A stretch of 64,000 nucleotides of DNA from NCBI GenBank assembly GCA_003477405.1, contig QUDE01000013.1, forward strand, positions 1 through 64,000. Reading direction: 5' to 3'. The DNA is from Ruminococcaceae bacterium AM07-15. GTDB lineage: Bacteria > Bacillota > Clostridia > Oscillospirales > Butyricicoccaceae. Positions 16,834 to 28,725 of this stretch are shown here, piece by piece. The position numbers and the translations under genes are program-made. Numbering within the stretch: the first letter of the stretch is position 1; the number at the start of each line of letters is the position of its first letter. The notes beneath the pieces are model-generated. The model saw only the letters and a program-made list of their open reading frames with translations. It was not told where the DNA came from and made no database searches.

Positions 16834-16850
16834 AGGGAATGGTATGATAA
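16822..16850 (+). promoter_or_regulatory. Promoter of metG overlapping the upstream terminator
   Basis: TTGTGT (16822-16827) and TATGAT (16845-16850) are 17 bases apart. The -35 box lies in the descending arm and T-run of the terminator. Confidence 0.5.
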
Positions 16851-16948
16851 AGTGCGCAGGCAAAGGCTGCGTAGGCCTTTGACCCATACTATATCCGGCG
16901 CGCCGGCTCATTCGCCGGAAGAAGCAAAGGCGCCATGGAGGAAAGAAA

Positions 16949-18898
16949 ATGAACAGCAAAGGAAAGTACTATTTGACCACGGCCATCGCCTACACCTCGG
17001 GCAAACCCCATGTGGGCAACACCTATGAGATCGTGCTGGCCGACGCCATCGCCCGCTATAAGCGGAAGGACGGCTACGATGTGCTTTTTCAGACGGGCAC
17101 CGACGAGCACGGCCAGAAGATCCAGGAGAAGGCCGAAAAGGCCGGCATGACCCCCCAGGCCTTCGTGGACGAGATGGCTGCCGAGGTGCGCCGCAACTGG
17201 GATGTGCTCCACACCTCCTACGACCGGTTTATCCGCACCACCGACCCCATGCACGAAAAGAAGGTCCAGCAGATCTTCAAGCGTCTGTATGACCAGGGCG
17301 ATATCTATAAAGGAAGCTACGAGGGCTGGTACTGCACCCCCTGCGAGTCCTTCTTCACCGAAAGCCAGCTGAAAGACGGCAAGTGCCCCGATTGCGGCGC
17401 CCCGGTGCAGAAGGCCAAGGAGGAAGCCTATTTCTTCCGCATGAGCAAATACGCCGACAAGCTGATGCAATATATCGAAGACCATCCCGACTTTATCCAG
17501 CCGGAATCCCGGAAAAATGAGATGGTCAACAATTTCCTCAAGCCCGGCCTTCAGGATCTGTGCGTTTCCCGCACCTCCTTCAGCTGGGGCATCCCGGTGG
17601 AGTTTGACCCGGGCCATGTGGTCTATGTGTGGCTGGATGCTCTGACCAACTACATCACCTTCCTGGGCTATGAGCCGGAAGGGGAGAGCACAGAGGAATA
17701 CAAGAAGTTCTGGCCCGCCGATGTGCATCTCATCGGCAAGGACATTCTTCGTTTCCACACCATTTATTGGCCCATCTTCCTCATGGCCCTGGGCGAGGAG
17801 CTGCCCCACCAGGTCTTCGGCCATCCCTGGCTGCTGGTGGGCGAGGGCAAAATGAGCAAATCCAAGGGCAATGTGATCTATGCCGATCATCTGGTAGAGC
17901 TGTTCGGCGTGGACGCTGTGCGCTATTACCTGCTCCATGAGATGCCCTTTGCCAATGACGGCACCATCACCTATGAGCTGCTCATCGAGCGCACCAACAG
18001 CGACCTGGCCAACATCCTGGGCAACCTGGTCAACCGGACGGTGACCATGTGCCACCGGTACCAGAACGGTGTCATGGGCAGCCATGATGTGTGCGAGCCG
18101 GTGGACGAGGAACTGAAGCAGGTGTGCCTGGAGGCCCCCGAAAAGGTGCGGCGGGCCATGGACCAGCTGAAGGTGGGCGACGCCATCGACGAGGTCTTTG
18201 CCATCTTCCGCCGGGCCAACAAGTATATCGACGAGACCATGCCCTGGGTTCTGGGCAAGGACGAGAGCAAAAAGGGCCGGCTGGATACCGTGCTTTATAA
18301 TCTGCTGGAGAGCATCCGCTTCGGCGCCGTGCTGCTGGAGGCCTTCCTCCCCGACGCCGCCCAGAAGATCTTTGCTCAGCTGAACACCGATCAGACCGAC
18401 TTTGACAGTCTCAGCTCCTTCGGCGCGCTGCCGGAAGGCCATCAGGTGGGCCAGGCCGAGATCCTCTTCGCCCGGATGGACGCCGAAAAGAAGCTGGAGG
18501 AAGTGGCCGCCTTCCAGGCCGCTCATGCCCCCCAGGAGGAAAAGAAAGAGCCTCTGCCCCCTCACGAACCCAAGGACACCATCGTCTATGACGATTTTGC
18601 CAAGGTGGAACTGACGGTGGCCAAGGTGCTTCACTGCGAAAAGGTGAAGAAGAGCAAGAAGCTGCTGCGCTTTGAGCTGGATCTGGGCTATGAAAAGCGC
18701 CAGGTGCTTTCGGGCATCGCCCAGTGGTATGAGCCGGAAGACCTGATCGGCCACAATGTGGTGGTGGTGAGCAACCTGGCTCCCCGGAAGATGATGGGGC
18801 TGGACAGCTGCGGCATGATCCTGTCGGCCACCTGCGGGGAAAACGATGTGCGGGTGGTGCTGGCCGACGGCGCCGTGCCCGGGGCCCATCTGTCCTGA
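16949..18898 (+). CDS. metG: Methionyl-tRNA synthetase
   Basis: Charges tRNA-Met with methionine in the cytosol. The 649-residue protein has the class I signature PHVGN at residues 20-24, a zinc knuckle (CTPCESF then CPDCGAP), the KMSKS loop KMSKSKGN, an anticodon-binding helical domain and a C-terminal tRNA-binding (EMAPII-like) domain from about residue 540 (DDFAKVELTVAKVL). This matches the long bacterial form. GGAGG lies seven bases before the ATG. It overlaps tatD by one base (TGATG), a common metG-tatD pair in Firmicutes. Confidence 0.98.
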   Translation: MNSKGKYYLTTAIAYTSGKPHVGNTYEIVLADAIARYKRKDGYDVLFQTGTDEHGQKIQEKAEKAGMTPQAFVDEMAAEVRRNWDVLHTSYDRFIRTTDPMHEKKVQQIFKRLYDQGDIYKGSYEGWYCTPCESFFTESQLKDGKCPDCGAPVQKAKEEAYFFRMSKYADKLMQYIEDHPDFIQPESRKNEMVNNFLKPGLQDLCVSRTSFSWGIPVEFDPGHVVYVWLDALTNYITFLGYEPEGESTEEYKKFWPADVHLIGKDILRFHTIYWPIFLMALGEELPHQVFGHPWLLVGEGKMSKSKGNVIYADHLVELFGVDAVRYYLLHEMPFANDGTITYELLIERTNSDLANILGNLVNRTVTMCHRYQNGVMGSHDVCEPVDEELKQVCLEAPEKVRRAMDQLKVGDAIDEVFAIFRRANKYIDETMPWVLGKDESKKGRLDTVLYNLLESIRFGAVLLEAFLPDAAQKIFAQLNTDQTDFDSLSSFGALPEGHQVGQAEILFARMDAEKKLEEVAAFQAAHAPQEEKKEPLPPHEPKDTIVYDDFAKVELTVAKVLHCEKVKKSKKLLRFELDLGYEKRQVLSGIAQWYEPEDLIGHNVVVVSNLAPRKMMGLDSCGMILSATCGENDVRVVLADGAVPGAHLS

Positions 18899-19665
18899 TG
18901 GGGGTCTTTGATACCCACGCCCACTACGATTCCGGAGCCTTTAATCAGGACCGGCTGGAGGTGCTGGCCGGTTTGCCGGAACAGGGCGTGGAGCTGATCG
19001 TCAACCCGGGATGTGACCTGCCTTCCTCCCGCAAGGCCTTGGAGCTGGCCCATACCTTCCCCTTTGTCTATGCCGCCGTGGGCATTCACCCTTCGGACTG
19101 CGGGGATTTTGAGGAGAGCCAGATGGGTGAGCTGGAAGAACTGGCCCGGGACGAAAAGGTCAAGGCCATCGGAGAGATCGGCCTGGACTATCACTGGGAA
19201 GACAATCCCCCCAAAGAGCACCAGAAGAAAGTCTTTGCCCTCCAGATGGAGCTGGCGGAAAAACTGGGGCTTCCGGTGGTGGTGCACGACCGGGAAGCCC
19301 ATGGGGACAGCATGCAGATGGTGCGGGAGCACCCGGGGGTGCGGGGCGTGTTCCACTGCTATTCCGGCAGTCTGGAGGATGCCAAAACCTTGGTGAAGAT
19401 GGGCTGGATGCTCTCCTTCACCGGAGTCATCACCTATAAAAACGCCCGCCGGGCCCTGGAAGTGCTGGAGTGGCTGCCCCTGGACCGGGTAATGATCGAA
19501 ACCGACTCCCCCTACCTCACCCCCGAACCTTTCCGCCGGGAGCGGAACGATTCCTCCAAGGTGTGGAAGGTGGCCGAGTGCATCGGCAGGATCAAGGGCA
19601 TTTCCACAGAGGAAGCGGCCCGGATCACCCTGGAAAACGGCAAGCGATTTTTCAATATCCCATAA
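18898..19665 (+). CDS. tatD: TatD family metal-dependent hydrolase
   Basis: The 255-residue TIM-barrel protein carries the metal-binding set of the TatD DNase family: FDTHAHYD at the start, AVGIHPSD, GEIGLDYH, VHDREAH, FHCYSGS and ETDSPYLTPE. Family members act as 3'-5' exonucleases or D-aminoacyl-tRNA/DNA repair enzymes. The ATG overlaps the metG stop, so the pair is co-translated. Confidence 0.95.
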   Translation: MGVFDTHAHYDSGAFNQDRLEVLAGLPEQGVELIVNPGCDLPSSRKALELAHTFPFVYAAVGIHPSDCGDFEESQMGELEELARDEKVKAIGEIGLDYHWEDNPPKEHQKKVFALQMELAEKLGLPVVVHDREAHGDSMQMVREHPGVRGVFHCYSGSLEDAKTLVKMGWMLSFTGVITYKNARRALEVLEWLPLDRVMIETDSPYLTPEPFRRERNDSSKVWKVAECIGRIKGISTEEAARITLENGKRFFNIP

Positions 19666-19667
19666 CG

Positions 19668-19702
19668 CAATAAAAAAAGAGCCGAAAGGCTCTTTTTTAT
19701 TG
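19668..19702. terminator. Bidirectional terminator between tatD and the convergent kinase-like gene
   Basis: CAATAAAAAAAGAGCC pairs with GGCTCTTTTTTATTG around GAAA, giving T-runs on both strands. Confidence 0.9.
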
Positions 19703-19743
19703 CTCAGACGATGAAAAAACCATATCGCGTGAGAAATTCTTTT

Positions 19744-20883
19744 TTATTGCTCCGGGGGAGCAGGATAGGATTTTGATTTTTTGGGTTCTTCTTTATAGAA
19801 AGAAGCGGGCAGAGCTGTGGAGAGTTCCAGCAGCACATGGTCAAAGCCGCTGGCATAGTCCGGGGGCGGAGCACCCAGGGACAGATACGGCGTGGAGGGG
19901 TGCAGAGGAAGGGACAGCGTGACGGTGGTGCCCTCATCGGGGACGCTGGAGATGACGCAGGTGCCGCCGTGGAGCAGCATCACCGCCCGGGCCAGCATCA
20001 GGCTGTAACCGGCGCCGCCCACCATCAGCCCACGGGACAGGGAGGATTCCGGCGGACGGTTGAAGAGATGGGGCAGCACCGAAGAGGGAATGCCCCGGCC
20101 ACGGTCGGCCAGGATGATGACGGCGTTGTCCTCCCGCTTGGTGAGCACCAGCCGCATTTGGTTTTTCTGCCGGGTGTATTTCATGGAATTGGAGATCAGC
20201 CCCAGGATCACCCGCTCCATCCGCTCCCGGTCAAAGGGGCAGAAAAGGGGTTCTTCCGGGCAGTCCCAGGAAAAGGGAATGCCCATTTCTTCGGCCATGG
20301 GCGCGACCCGCTGGCAAAGCTCCCGGAAGAGCTGGGACAGATCGCCCTGGCGCACATTCAGCTCCAGTTGGCCGCTTTCGGCCCGGGCGCAGTCAAGCAG
20401 ATTGCGGCCCATGCGCATCAGCCGGTACATCCCTTGGCGCAGCACGCTTTTGGCATATTGGCTTTTTTGGTCCTGGGCCGGGGGCAAGGCATCCCAGGCG
20501 GCGAACATGGTGCCCAGGCTGCTGCTGATTTCCCGGCTGAGCAGTTCGGCGGCGCTGAGGGCCATGGCCGGGGGATGGTTCTCCTGAGCGAAAAAGACGG
20601 TGATGAGCATATTCCCCTCTTTGGGGGTCATACTGCACCGGACGGCTTTGCCCTGGAGTTTTGTGTGAAAGGAATGGCTCTGGCCCTCATGGGCCAGGGT
20701 GACGATCTGAGCGGCCAGGGAATCGGGGAAAATATCGTTGAGAGAGCGGCCTACCAAGTCCTCTTCCAGCTGAAAACGCAGGCTGCTTGTGACGAAGAGG
20801 ATGCGGCCCGACGGGCTGCAGATCATCAGCTGGTCATCGGCGGCAGGGAACCAGGTCATGTCCCCCAAGGCGGTGTTTTCCAA
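19744..20883 (-). CDS. PAS/HATPase histidine-kinase-like protein lacking the phospho-acceptor His
   Basis: 379 residues, no membrane segment. The N-terminus is PAS-like (about 10-110, SPSGRILFVTSSLRFQLEED). A dimerisation-helix region (about 115-180) follows, then an HATPase domain with N-box ISNSMKYT and G1 box ADRGRGIP. The G2 region is degenerate (GLMVGGAGYSLMLARAV). Where kinases have the SHELRTPL-type box this protein reads SREISSSLGTMF, with Arg in place of His, and there is no His elsewhere in that helix. It may be a pseudokinase or ATP-binding regulator. No response regulator is adjacent. TTG start behind AAAGGAGG. Confidence 0.8.
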   Translation of the reverse strand: MENTALGDMTWFPAADDQLMICSPSGRILFVTSSLRFQLEEDLVGRSLNDIFPDSLAAQIVTLAHEGQSHSFHTKLQGKAVRCSMTPKEGNMLITVFFAQENHPPAMALSAAELLSREISSSLGTMFAAWDALPPAQDQKSQYAKSVLRQGMYRLMRMGRNLLDCARAESGQLELNVRQGDLSQLFRELCQRVAPMAEEMGIPFSWDCPEEPLFCPFDRERMERVILGLISNSMKYTRQKNQMRLVLTKREDNAVIILADRGRGIPSSVLPHLFNRPPESSLSRGLMVGGAGYSLMLARAVMLLHGGTCVISSVPDEGTTVTLSLPLHPSTPYLSLGAPPPDYASGFDHVLLELSTALPASFYKEEPKKSKSYPAPPEQ

Positions 20884-21037
20884 GGCAGGTCCTCCTTTCC
20901 GGCGGGTATGGGGAGCAACTTTGTCTTTTTTTAGGCAAAGACTGGTACATTTTGCATAACATCCACCCCCATTCTAGTATGGGATTGGCCTGTTTGCAAG
21001 AAAAACTTCCTCCAGTGGGAAAGTTCTTCCTTTGTGC

Positions 21038-22151
<1,114 letters not shown>

Positions 22152-22162
22152 GAGCCATTTTC

Positions 22163-22199
22163 AATCCCCCGGCGCATCTTGCAGCGCCGGGGGATTTGC
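22163..22199 (+). terminator. Terminator of gapA (first copy)
   Basis: AATCCCCCGGCGC and GCGCCGGGGGATT form a 13-bp stem around an eight-base loop. The loop and right arm (ATCTTGCAGCGCC onward) recur at 22389-22410 beyond the repeat element. Confidence 0.85.
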
Positions 22200-22202
22200 A
22201 TT

Positions 22203-22388
22203 TCGAAAAAGCGGCTTAGCCGCTTTTTCGAGTTTTTGCAAGAGGCACGGCGCACGCCTTTGGCGCACACCGGTCTCTTGAGAGGTGCAAAAACCGACGC
22301 ACAGGTCGCCGCTTTTTGCGGATTGAAAAAGAAGGGCAAAAAAGCGCCTGATACTGTATTCTTCTGTGATCGGTTTTCTCTTTGCTAT
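22203..22388 (+). repeat. Triple-hairpin terminator-nested element, copy 1
   Basis: It begins TCGAAAAAGCGGC-TTA-GCCGCTTTTTCGA (hairpin 1). A second stem with TTGCAAGAGG and CTCTTGA follows, then a third (GCAAAAACCGACGCACAGG...CGCTTTTTGC). The last ~60 bases diverge from the other copies. It is flanked by a 22-base duplication of the gapA terminator. Confidence 0.8.
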
Positions 22389-22412
22389 ATCTTGCAGCGC
22401 CGGGGGATTTTT
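22389..22412 (+). terminator. Partial duplicate of the gapA terminator
   Basis: The loop and descending arm ATCTTGCAGCGCCGGGGG plus T-run repeat the sequence at 22176-22197. The ascending arm is absent. Confidence 0.6.
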
Positions 22413-22444
22413 GCCCTTTCGACGGGATTTTTCAAAAAAAGCGG

Positions 22445-22472
22445 TTGCAATTTTCCAAAGATACGCTATAAT
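22445..22472 (+). promoter_or_regulatory. Promoter of tRNA-Gly
   Basis: TTGCAA (22445-22450), a 16-base spacer and TATAAT (22467-22472), 14 bases before the tRNA. Confidence 0.7.
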
Positions 22473-22485
22473 AGAGTTACTCCAT

Positions 22486-22559
22486 GCGGGTATAGTTCAT
22501 TGGTAGAACGTCAGCTTCCCAAGCTGGATAGGAGGGTTCGATTCCCTTTACCCGCTCCA
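22486..22559 (+). tRNA. tRNA-Gly (anticodon CCC)
   Basis: A 74-base cloverleaf: acceptor GCGGGTA/TACCCGC, anticodon loop TTCCCAA, T-arm GGTTCGATTCC, encoded CCA end. Confidence 0.95.
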
Positions 22560-22566
22560 TAGCAAA

Positions 22567-22590
22567 GACAGCCACGGGCTGTCTTTTTTT
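22567..22590 (+). terminator. Terminator of tRNA-Gly
   Basis: GACAGCC-ACG-GGCTGTC is followed by seven T. Confidence 0.85.
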
Positions 22591-22614
22591 ATACTCTTCC
22601 GAGAGGTGAGAAAA

Positions 22615-23484
22615 ATGACAAAGGTGCTGTGCTTTGGCTCGCTGAACATTGATTATATCTATCAGGTACCCCATTTTGTAGGGGCGGGGGAGACCCTCAG
22701 CGCTCTGTCCCGGCAGCGGCTGGCCGGAGGCAAGGGGCTGAACCAGGCTGTGGCCCTGCGCCGGGCCGGGGCCGAGACTTACATGGCGGGAAGCGTGGGA
22801 GAGGACGGGGATTTTCTCCTGGACACCCTTCGCCAGGCCGGGGTGGATATTTCCCTGGTGCGGCAGATGGAGGGGAACACCGGCACCGCCGTCATTCAGC
22901 GGGACGGGGCGGGGGAAAACTGCATCCTGCTCCACGGCGGAGCCAACCGGTGTATCACAGAAGAACAGGTGCAGGAGACTTTGGAGCATTTTGCACCGGG
23001 GGACTGGCTGGTGCTGCAAAACGAGATCAGCTGTCTGCCCCTGCTGCTCAGCGAGGGAAGAAAGCGGGGAATGCAGGTGGTTTTCAACCCTTCGCCCATG
23101 GAACCGGATCTGCTGGGGCTGAATCTGGAAATGGTGCATTGCCTGCTGCTCAACCAGGTGGAAGGCCGTCAGCTGCTGGGAGGAGAAGAACGAGAGGAAG
23201 AGGCTTTGCGCCGTGGGCTGGAAGAGTGGTTCCAGGGGGATACCCTGGTGCTCACCCTGGGCAGCCGGGGCGCCTGGTGCCTGCATCAAGGGGAATGGGT
23301 GTTCCAGAAGGCCTTTTCCGTGCCGGTGGTGGATACCACTGGGGCCGGGGATGCTTTCACCGGCTTTTTCGTGGCCAGCCGCATGATGGGACAGAGTATT
23401 CCGGAGGCGCTGGAGAAGGCTGCCTGGGCTGCTGCCCAAACCATCCAGCACCCCGGCGGTGCGGCGGCCGCACTGCCAAACTGA
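22615..23484 (+). CDS. PfkB family carbohydrate kinase (ribokinase-like)
   Basis: The 289-residue protein has the PfkB N-terminal motif (CFGSLNIDYIY, then GGKGLNQAVALRRAGA) and the C-terminal signature VVDTTGAGDAFTGFFVA holding the catalytic Asp. NTGTAVIQRDGAGEN and LLLNQVEG are typical of ribokinases. It phosphorylates a small sugar or nucleoside with ATP. The sequence does not fix the substrate, and no sugar transporter is nearby. The start at 22615 follows GAGAGGT; the earlier in-frame GTG overlaps that site. Confidence 0.92.
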   Translation: MTKVLCFGSLNIDYIYQVPHFVGAGETLSALSRQRLAGGKGLNQAVALRRAGAETYMAGSVGEDGDFLLDTLRQAGVDISLVRQMEGNTGTAVIQRDGAGENCILLHGGANRCITEEQVQETLEHFAPGDWLVLQNEISCLPLLLSEGRKRGMQVVFNPSPMEPDLLGLNLEMVHCLLLNQVEGRQLLGGEEREEEALRRGLEEWFQGDTLVLTLGSRGAWCLHQGEWVFQKAFSVPVVDTTGAGDAFTGFFVASRMMGQSIPEALEKAAWAAAQTIQHPGGAAAALPN

Positions 23485-23520
23485 CCCTCCCCTGGGGTGG
23501 GAGAGTTAACAGCCTGGGCT

Positions 23521-24062
23521 TTGGTCGGGCCGGCGCAGAGGTTGCGCAGACAAGCTGACCCAGACCAGCAGCCCGACCGAATGACAGGCTCCTGTGCCGC
23601 CCGGGTTCGGGGAGGGCCAGTATGCCCCCAGTGGCACGCCGCTCTAGTTAAGGTAAAACCTTGTGCAGCAAATGCCGCCGCGCAGCGTGATATAGAGAAG
23701 TTTTCTCCACAAGACTTGGCGCTGCGTAGTATGGCAGCGGAGGCACTCCGCTAGATAGCCAGGATACACCCAGGCCAGCGGCCTGACCGAATGACAGGCT
23801 CCTGTGCCGCCTGGGTCCGGAGAGGGCCAGTATGCCTCCGATGGCACGCCACTCTAGTTAAGGTAAAACCTTGTGCAGCAAATGCCGCCGCACAGCGTGA
23901 AGCAAGGAAGTTTTCTCCACAAGACCTGGCGCTGCGTAGTATGGCAGCGGAGGCACTCCGCTAGATAGCCAGGATACACCCAGGCCAGCGGCCTGACCGA
24001 ATGACAGGCTCCTGTGCCGCCTGGGTCCGGGGAGGGCCAGTATGCCCCCGGCGGCACGCCGG
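23521..24062. repeat. 210-bp tandem repeat, two full units and a partial third
   Basis: The landmark ATGACAGGCTCCTGTGCCGC occurs at 23581, 23791 and 24001, exactly 210 bases apart. Each unit holds a hairpin GTGCCGCC...GGCGGCAC enclosing GGGG/CCCC or GGAG/CTCC, and a second hairpin CAGCGGAG-GCA-CTCCGCTA. The first copy is preceded by GGTCGGGC paired with GCCCGACC. Short frames open through the repeat have no ribosome site. The remaining intergenic DNA (23485-23520, 24063-24148) shows nothing else. Confidence 0.85.
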
Positions 24063-24148
24063 TTGCAATGTGGGGAGAAACAGGATATAATAAAATATCA
24101 AACTGTGCCCAGGGAAAATTTTCCCGGGAAATTTGGAGTGGAAGTGTA

Positions 24149-25807
24149 ATGGATCATAATAAACTGGCGGAACTGCTGTTCCCCCACATCGACAAAACCA
24201 TGGAGGAATATCTCACAGAGATCTATCCTCCCCGGAACCTGCCCCAGGGGGCCATGGTCACCCGGTTTGCCCCCAGCCCCACCGGCTTTCTCCACATCGG
24301 CGGCCTGTTCACCGCCCTGGTCAATGAGCGGCTGGCCCACCAAAGCGGCGGCAGGATCATCCTTCGCATCGAGGACACCGACAAAAAGCGGGAAGTGGAG
24401 GACGGCATCACCGGCATCGTGGCCGGCCTGCGTGATTTCGGCGTGGAATTTGACGAGGGCATGATGAGCCAGACCGAGGAAAAGGGCGATTACGGCCCTT
24501 ACCAGCAAAGCCGCCGTGGCCCGATCTACCAGGCTTTCTGCAAGGAACTGGTGAAGCGCGGCCTGGCCTATCCCTGCTTCTGCACCGAAGAGGACCTGGC
24601 CGCCATCCGCAAGCAGCAGGAGGCGGAAAAGGCCCTGCCCGGCTATCATACCACCTACGCCCGCTGCCGTGACCTGACCATGGAGCAGGTGGAGGAGAAC
24701 ATCAAGGCGGGCAAGCCCTATGTGATGCGCCTGCGCTCTCCGGGTAAACCCGGTGGCCGGATCAAATACAAGGATGTGATCCGGGGCGAAATCGAGATGG
24801 ACGAAAACATCGCCGATATCGTGCTTCTCAAAACAGACGGCATCCCCACCTATCACTTTGCCCATGCCGTGGACGACACCCTGATGGGTACCACCCATGT
24901 GGTGCGCAGCGACGAATGGGTCTCTTCGGTGCCCACTCATCTCCAGCTCTTCTATGTGCTGGGACTTAAGCCGCCCAAGTATGCCCATGTCTCCCCTGTG
25001 ATGAAGGAGGAAGGCGGGGCCAAGCGGAAGCTGAGCAAGCGGAAAGACCCGGAAGCCGCCGTTTCTTATTTTGTGGACGAGGGCTATCCCAAGGAAGCCG
25101 TGCTGGAATACCTGCTCAACCTGGCCAACTCCCCCTTCGAGGACTGGAGACGGCAGAACAAGACCGCACCTTACCAGGACTATAAGCTCCAGCTGAACAA
25201 GATGAGCCAGTCGGGCGCTTTGTTCGACCTGGTGAAGCTGGCCGATGTGTCCGCCGGCGTCATCGGCGCCTTTGATGCAGAGAAGGTGACAAAGGATGTG
25301 CTGGAATGGGCAAAGGGCCACGACGAGGAGCTGTATGCCCTTCTCAATCGGGACACAGACTATGCCCAGGGCATCTTTGCCATCGACCGTGGCGGCAAAA
25401 AGCCCCGGAAGGACATCCGCAAGTGGAGCGATGTGCGGGATTATGTGAGCTATTTCTATGACGAGCTGTGGCAGGGAGAATACGACCTGCCGGAGAATCT
25501 GACCAAAGAAGATATGATCGCCATTCTGGACACCTATGCCAAGGCCTATGAGGAAGCTCCCGACAAGAACACCTGGTTTGACGGGGTCAAGGCCATCTGC
25601 GAGGGCCTGGGCTTCTGCCCGGAGGTCAAGGCGTACAAGCAGGACCCCACCGGCTGGAAAGGCCATGTGGGCGATGTGAGCAATGTGGTGCGGGTGGCCA
25701 TCACCGGCCGGAAAAACTCCCCCGACCTTTGGTCCATCATGACCCTTCTGGGCAAGGAGCGCAGCCTCTCCCGCCTGGAAAAAATGAAAGAATTTCTGGC
25801 AAAATAA
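24149..25807 (+). CDS. gltX: Glutamyl-tRNA synthetase
   Basis: Attaches glutamate to tRNA-Glu. The 552-residue class I enzyme has the ATP-binding motif FAPSPTGFLHIGGL near residue 45, the RIEDTD motif and the KMSKS-type loop KRKLSKRKDP near residue 295. The C-terminal anticodon-binding part is longer than in the ~480-residue family standard. The start at 24149 is chosen because GGAGTG lies upstream and homology begins nearby; a longer in-frame reading runs back into the tandem repeat. It heads a gltX-glnS-desulfurase-thiI run. Confidence 0.96.
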   Translation: MDHNKLAELLFPHIDKTMEEYLTEIYPPRNLPQGAMVTRFAPSPTGFLHIGGLFTALVNERLAHQSGGRIILRIEDTDKKREVEDGITGIVAGLRDFGVEFDEGMMSQTEEKGDYGPYQQSRRGPIYQAFCKELVKRGLAYPCFCTEEDLAAIRKQQEAEKALPGYHTTYARCRDLTMEQVEENIKAGKPYVMRLRSPGKPGGRIKYKDVIRGEIEMDENIADIVLLKTDGIPTYHFAHAVDDTLMGTTHVVRSDEWVSSVPTHLQLFYVLGLKPPKYAHVSPVMKEEGGAKRKLSKRKDPEAAVSYFVDEGYPKEAVLEYLLNLANSPFEDWRRQNKTAPYQDYKLQLNKMSQSGALFDLVKLADVSAGVIGAFDAEKVTKDVLEWAKGHDEELYALLNRDTDYAQGIFAIDRGGKKPRKDIRKWSDVRDYVSYFYDELWQGEYDLPENLTKEDMIAILDTYAKAYEEAPDKNTWFDGVKAICEGLGFCPEVKAYKQDPTGWKGHVGDVSNVVRVAITGRKNSPDLWSIMTLLGKERSLSRLEKMKEFLAK

Positions 25808-25906
25808 AACAAATCAAGTTTGAAACCCCCTGGGGGACGATCAAAAGAAGCCCAGGGGAGTCCATTTCAAAGGAGGGCTTTGGAACCCTCCGGAAAGGAA
25901 TAAAGT

Positions 25907-27576
<1,670 letters not shown>

Positions 27577-27577
<1 letters not shown>

Positions 27578-28707
27578 TGGAAAACATCCACTATCTGGAT
27601 AACAGTGCCACCACTCAGGTGTTGGAGGAAGCGGCCCAGGCCGCCCTCCACCTGATGCGGCAGGATTACGGCAACCCCTCCGCTCTTCATGCCATGGGCA
27701 AACAGGCCCGGGAGGCCATGGAGCAGGCCCGGGGGCAGGTGGCCGGGGCGATGGGGTGCAAGGCAGAGCAGGTGATCTTCACCTCCTGCGGCACCGAGAG
27801 CATCAACACCGCCATCCAAAGCGCCGCCCGGAAGGGAAAAGCCTTCGGCCGGCACATCGTCAGCACCCAGATCGAACACAAGGCCACCCTGGATACCCTG
27901 AAAGCCTTGGAGCAGGAGGGGTTCCAGGTGACCCTGGTGCCGCCGGAAAAGGACGGCACGGTGTCCTGCGACCGGGTGCTGGAAGCGGTGCGGCCCGATA
28001 CCATCCTGCTCACCATGATGGAGGTCAACAGCGAAACCGGCTCCATTCTGCCCACCGCAGCGGCCATGGAAAAAGCCAAAGAAAAGGCCCCTCATTGCCT
28101 GTGCCACATCGACGGGGTGCAGGCCTATTGCAAGCTGCCCATCTCCCTTGTGGGGGTGGACTTTTTGTCGGTGAGCGGTCATAAGATCGGAGCCATGAAA
28201 GGGGTGGGGGCTCTTTACTGCAAAGATCCCCGCTCCCTGCGTCCCCTGCTCCACGGCGGCGGCCAGGAGGGAAACCGGCGCTCGGGCACCGAGGGCCTGC
28301 CTCAGATCGTCTCCATGGGGGTGGCCAGTGCCCTGCGGGTAGAAAAGCGGGAGGAAAGCCAGCGGCATATGGCGGCTTTGCGCCAAAGCCTGATAGAAGG
28401 GCTTTCGGCCATGCCCTGCCCGGTGCGCATCAATTCTCCCCGGAATGGGGCGGCCCATATTCTGAATATTTCCCCGGAAAAGGGTCGCAGCGAAGTGCTG
28501 CTGCGGGTGCTCTCCGACGAGGGGGTCTATGTGTCCGGGGGATCGGCCTGCGCCCGGGGCAGGCGCAGCCATGTGCTGGAAGCCATGAAGCTGCCGGCCG
28601 CCGCCATTGATGCGGCGCTGCGGGTGAGTTTCTGCCCGGAAAATACACAGGAGGATGTGAAGGCCTTTTTGGCAGGGCTTCAGAAAGCCCTGGGATTTTT
28701 CCTTTAG
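27577..28707 (+). CDS. Cysteine desulfurase (NifS/IscS family), thiI partner
   Basis: The PLP-dependent enzyme converts cysteine to alanine and passes sulfur onward. The 376 residues include YLDNSATTQVLEEA, NPSALHAMG, the lysine motif SGHKIGAMKGVGAL (Schiff-base Lys) and the active-site cysteine loop SGGSACARGRRSHVL. The short Cys loop is of the NifS/group I kind. It sits directly upstream of thiI, as NifZ does in Bacillus, so its main task is probably sulfur supply for tRNA 4-thiouridine. It is translationally coupled to glnS. Confidence 0.93.
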
Positions 28708-28725
28708 GCCTTCGGGAGAAATACC

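Noticed and set aside
16834..16948. T-box leader upstream of metG
   Set aside because: No T-box sequence or specifier-loop/antiterminator layout is visible in the short leader.
16889..18889. Minus-strand open frame opposite metG
   Set aside because: MetG motifs are unambiguous on the plus strand; the antisense frame is a composition effect.
22179..22562. Small proteins read through the triple-hairpin elements (recurring peptide like TPLAHTGLLRGAKTDAQVAAF)
   Set aside because: The frame recurs only because the DNA repeat recurs. There is no ribosome site, the frame continues into tRNA or terminators, and the base changes preserve stems rather than codons.
23644..24057. Two nearly identical 67-residue minus-strand open frames in the 210-bp repeat
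   Set aside because: No ribosome site; changes between copies follow hairpin pairing; the period is a multiple of three by chance or history.
23485..24062. CRISPR array
   Set aside because: The period is 210 bases and the whole unit is conserved; there are no short repeats separated by unique spacers and no cas genes nearby.
23485..24148. RNase P RNA, tmRNA or 6S RNA hidden in the repeat region
   Set aside because: None of the universal sequence motifs of those RNAs could be found on either strand.
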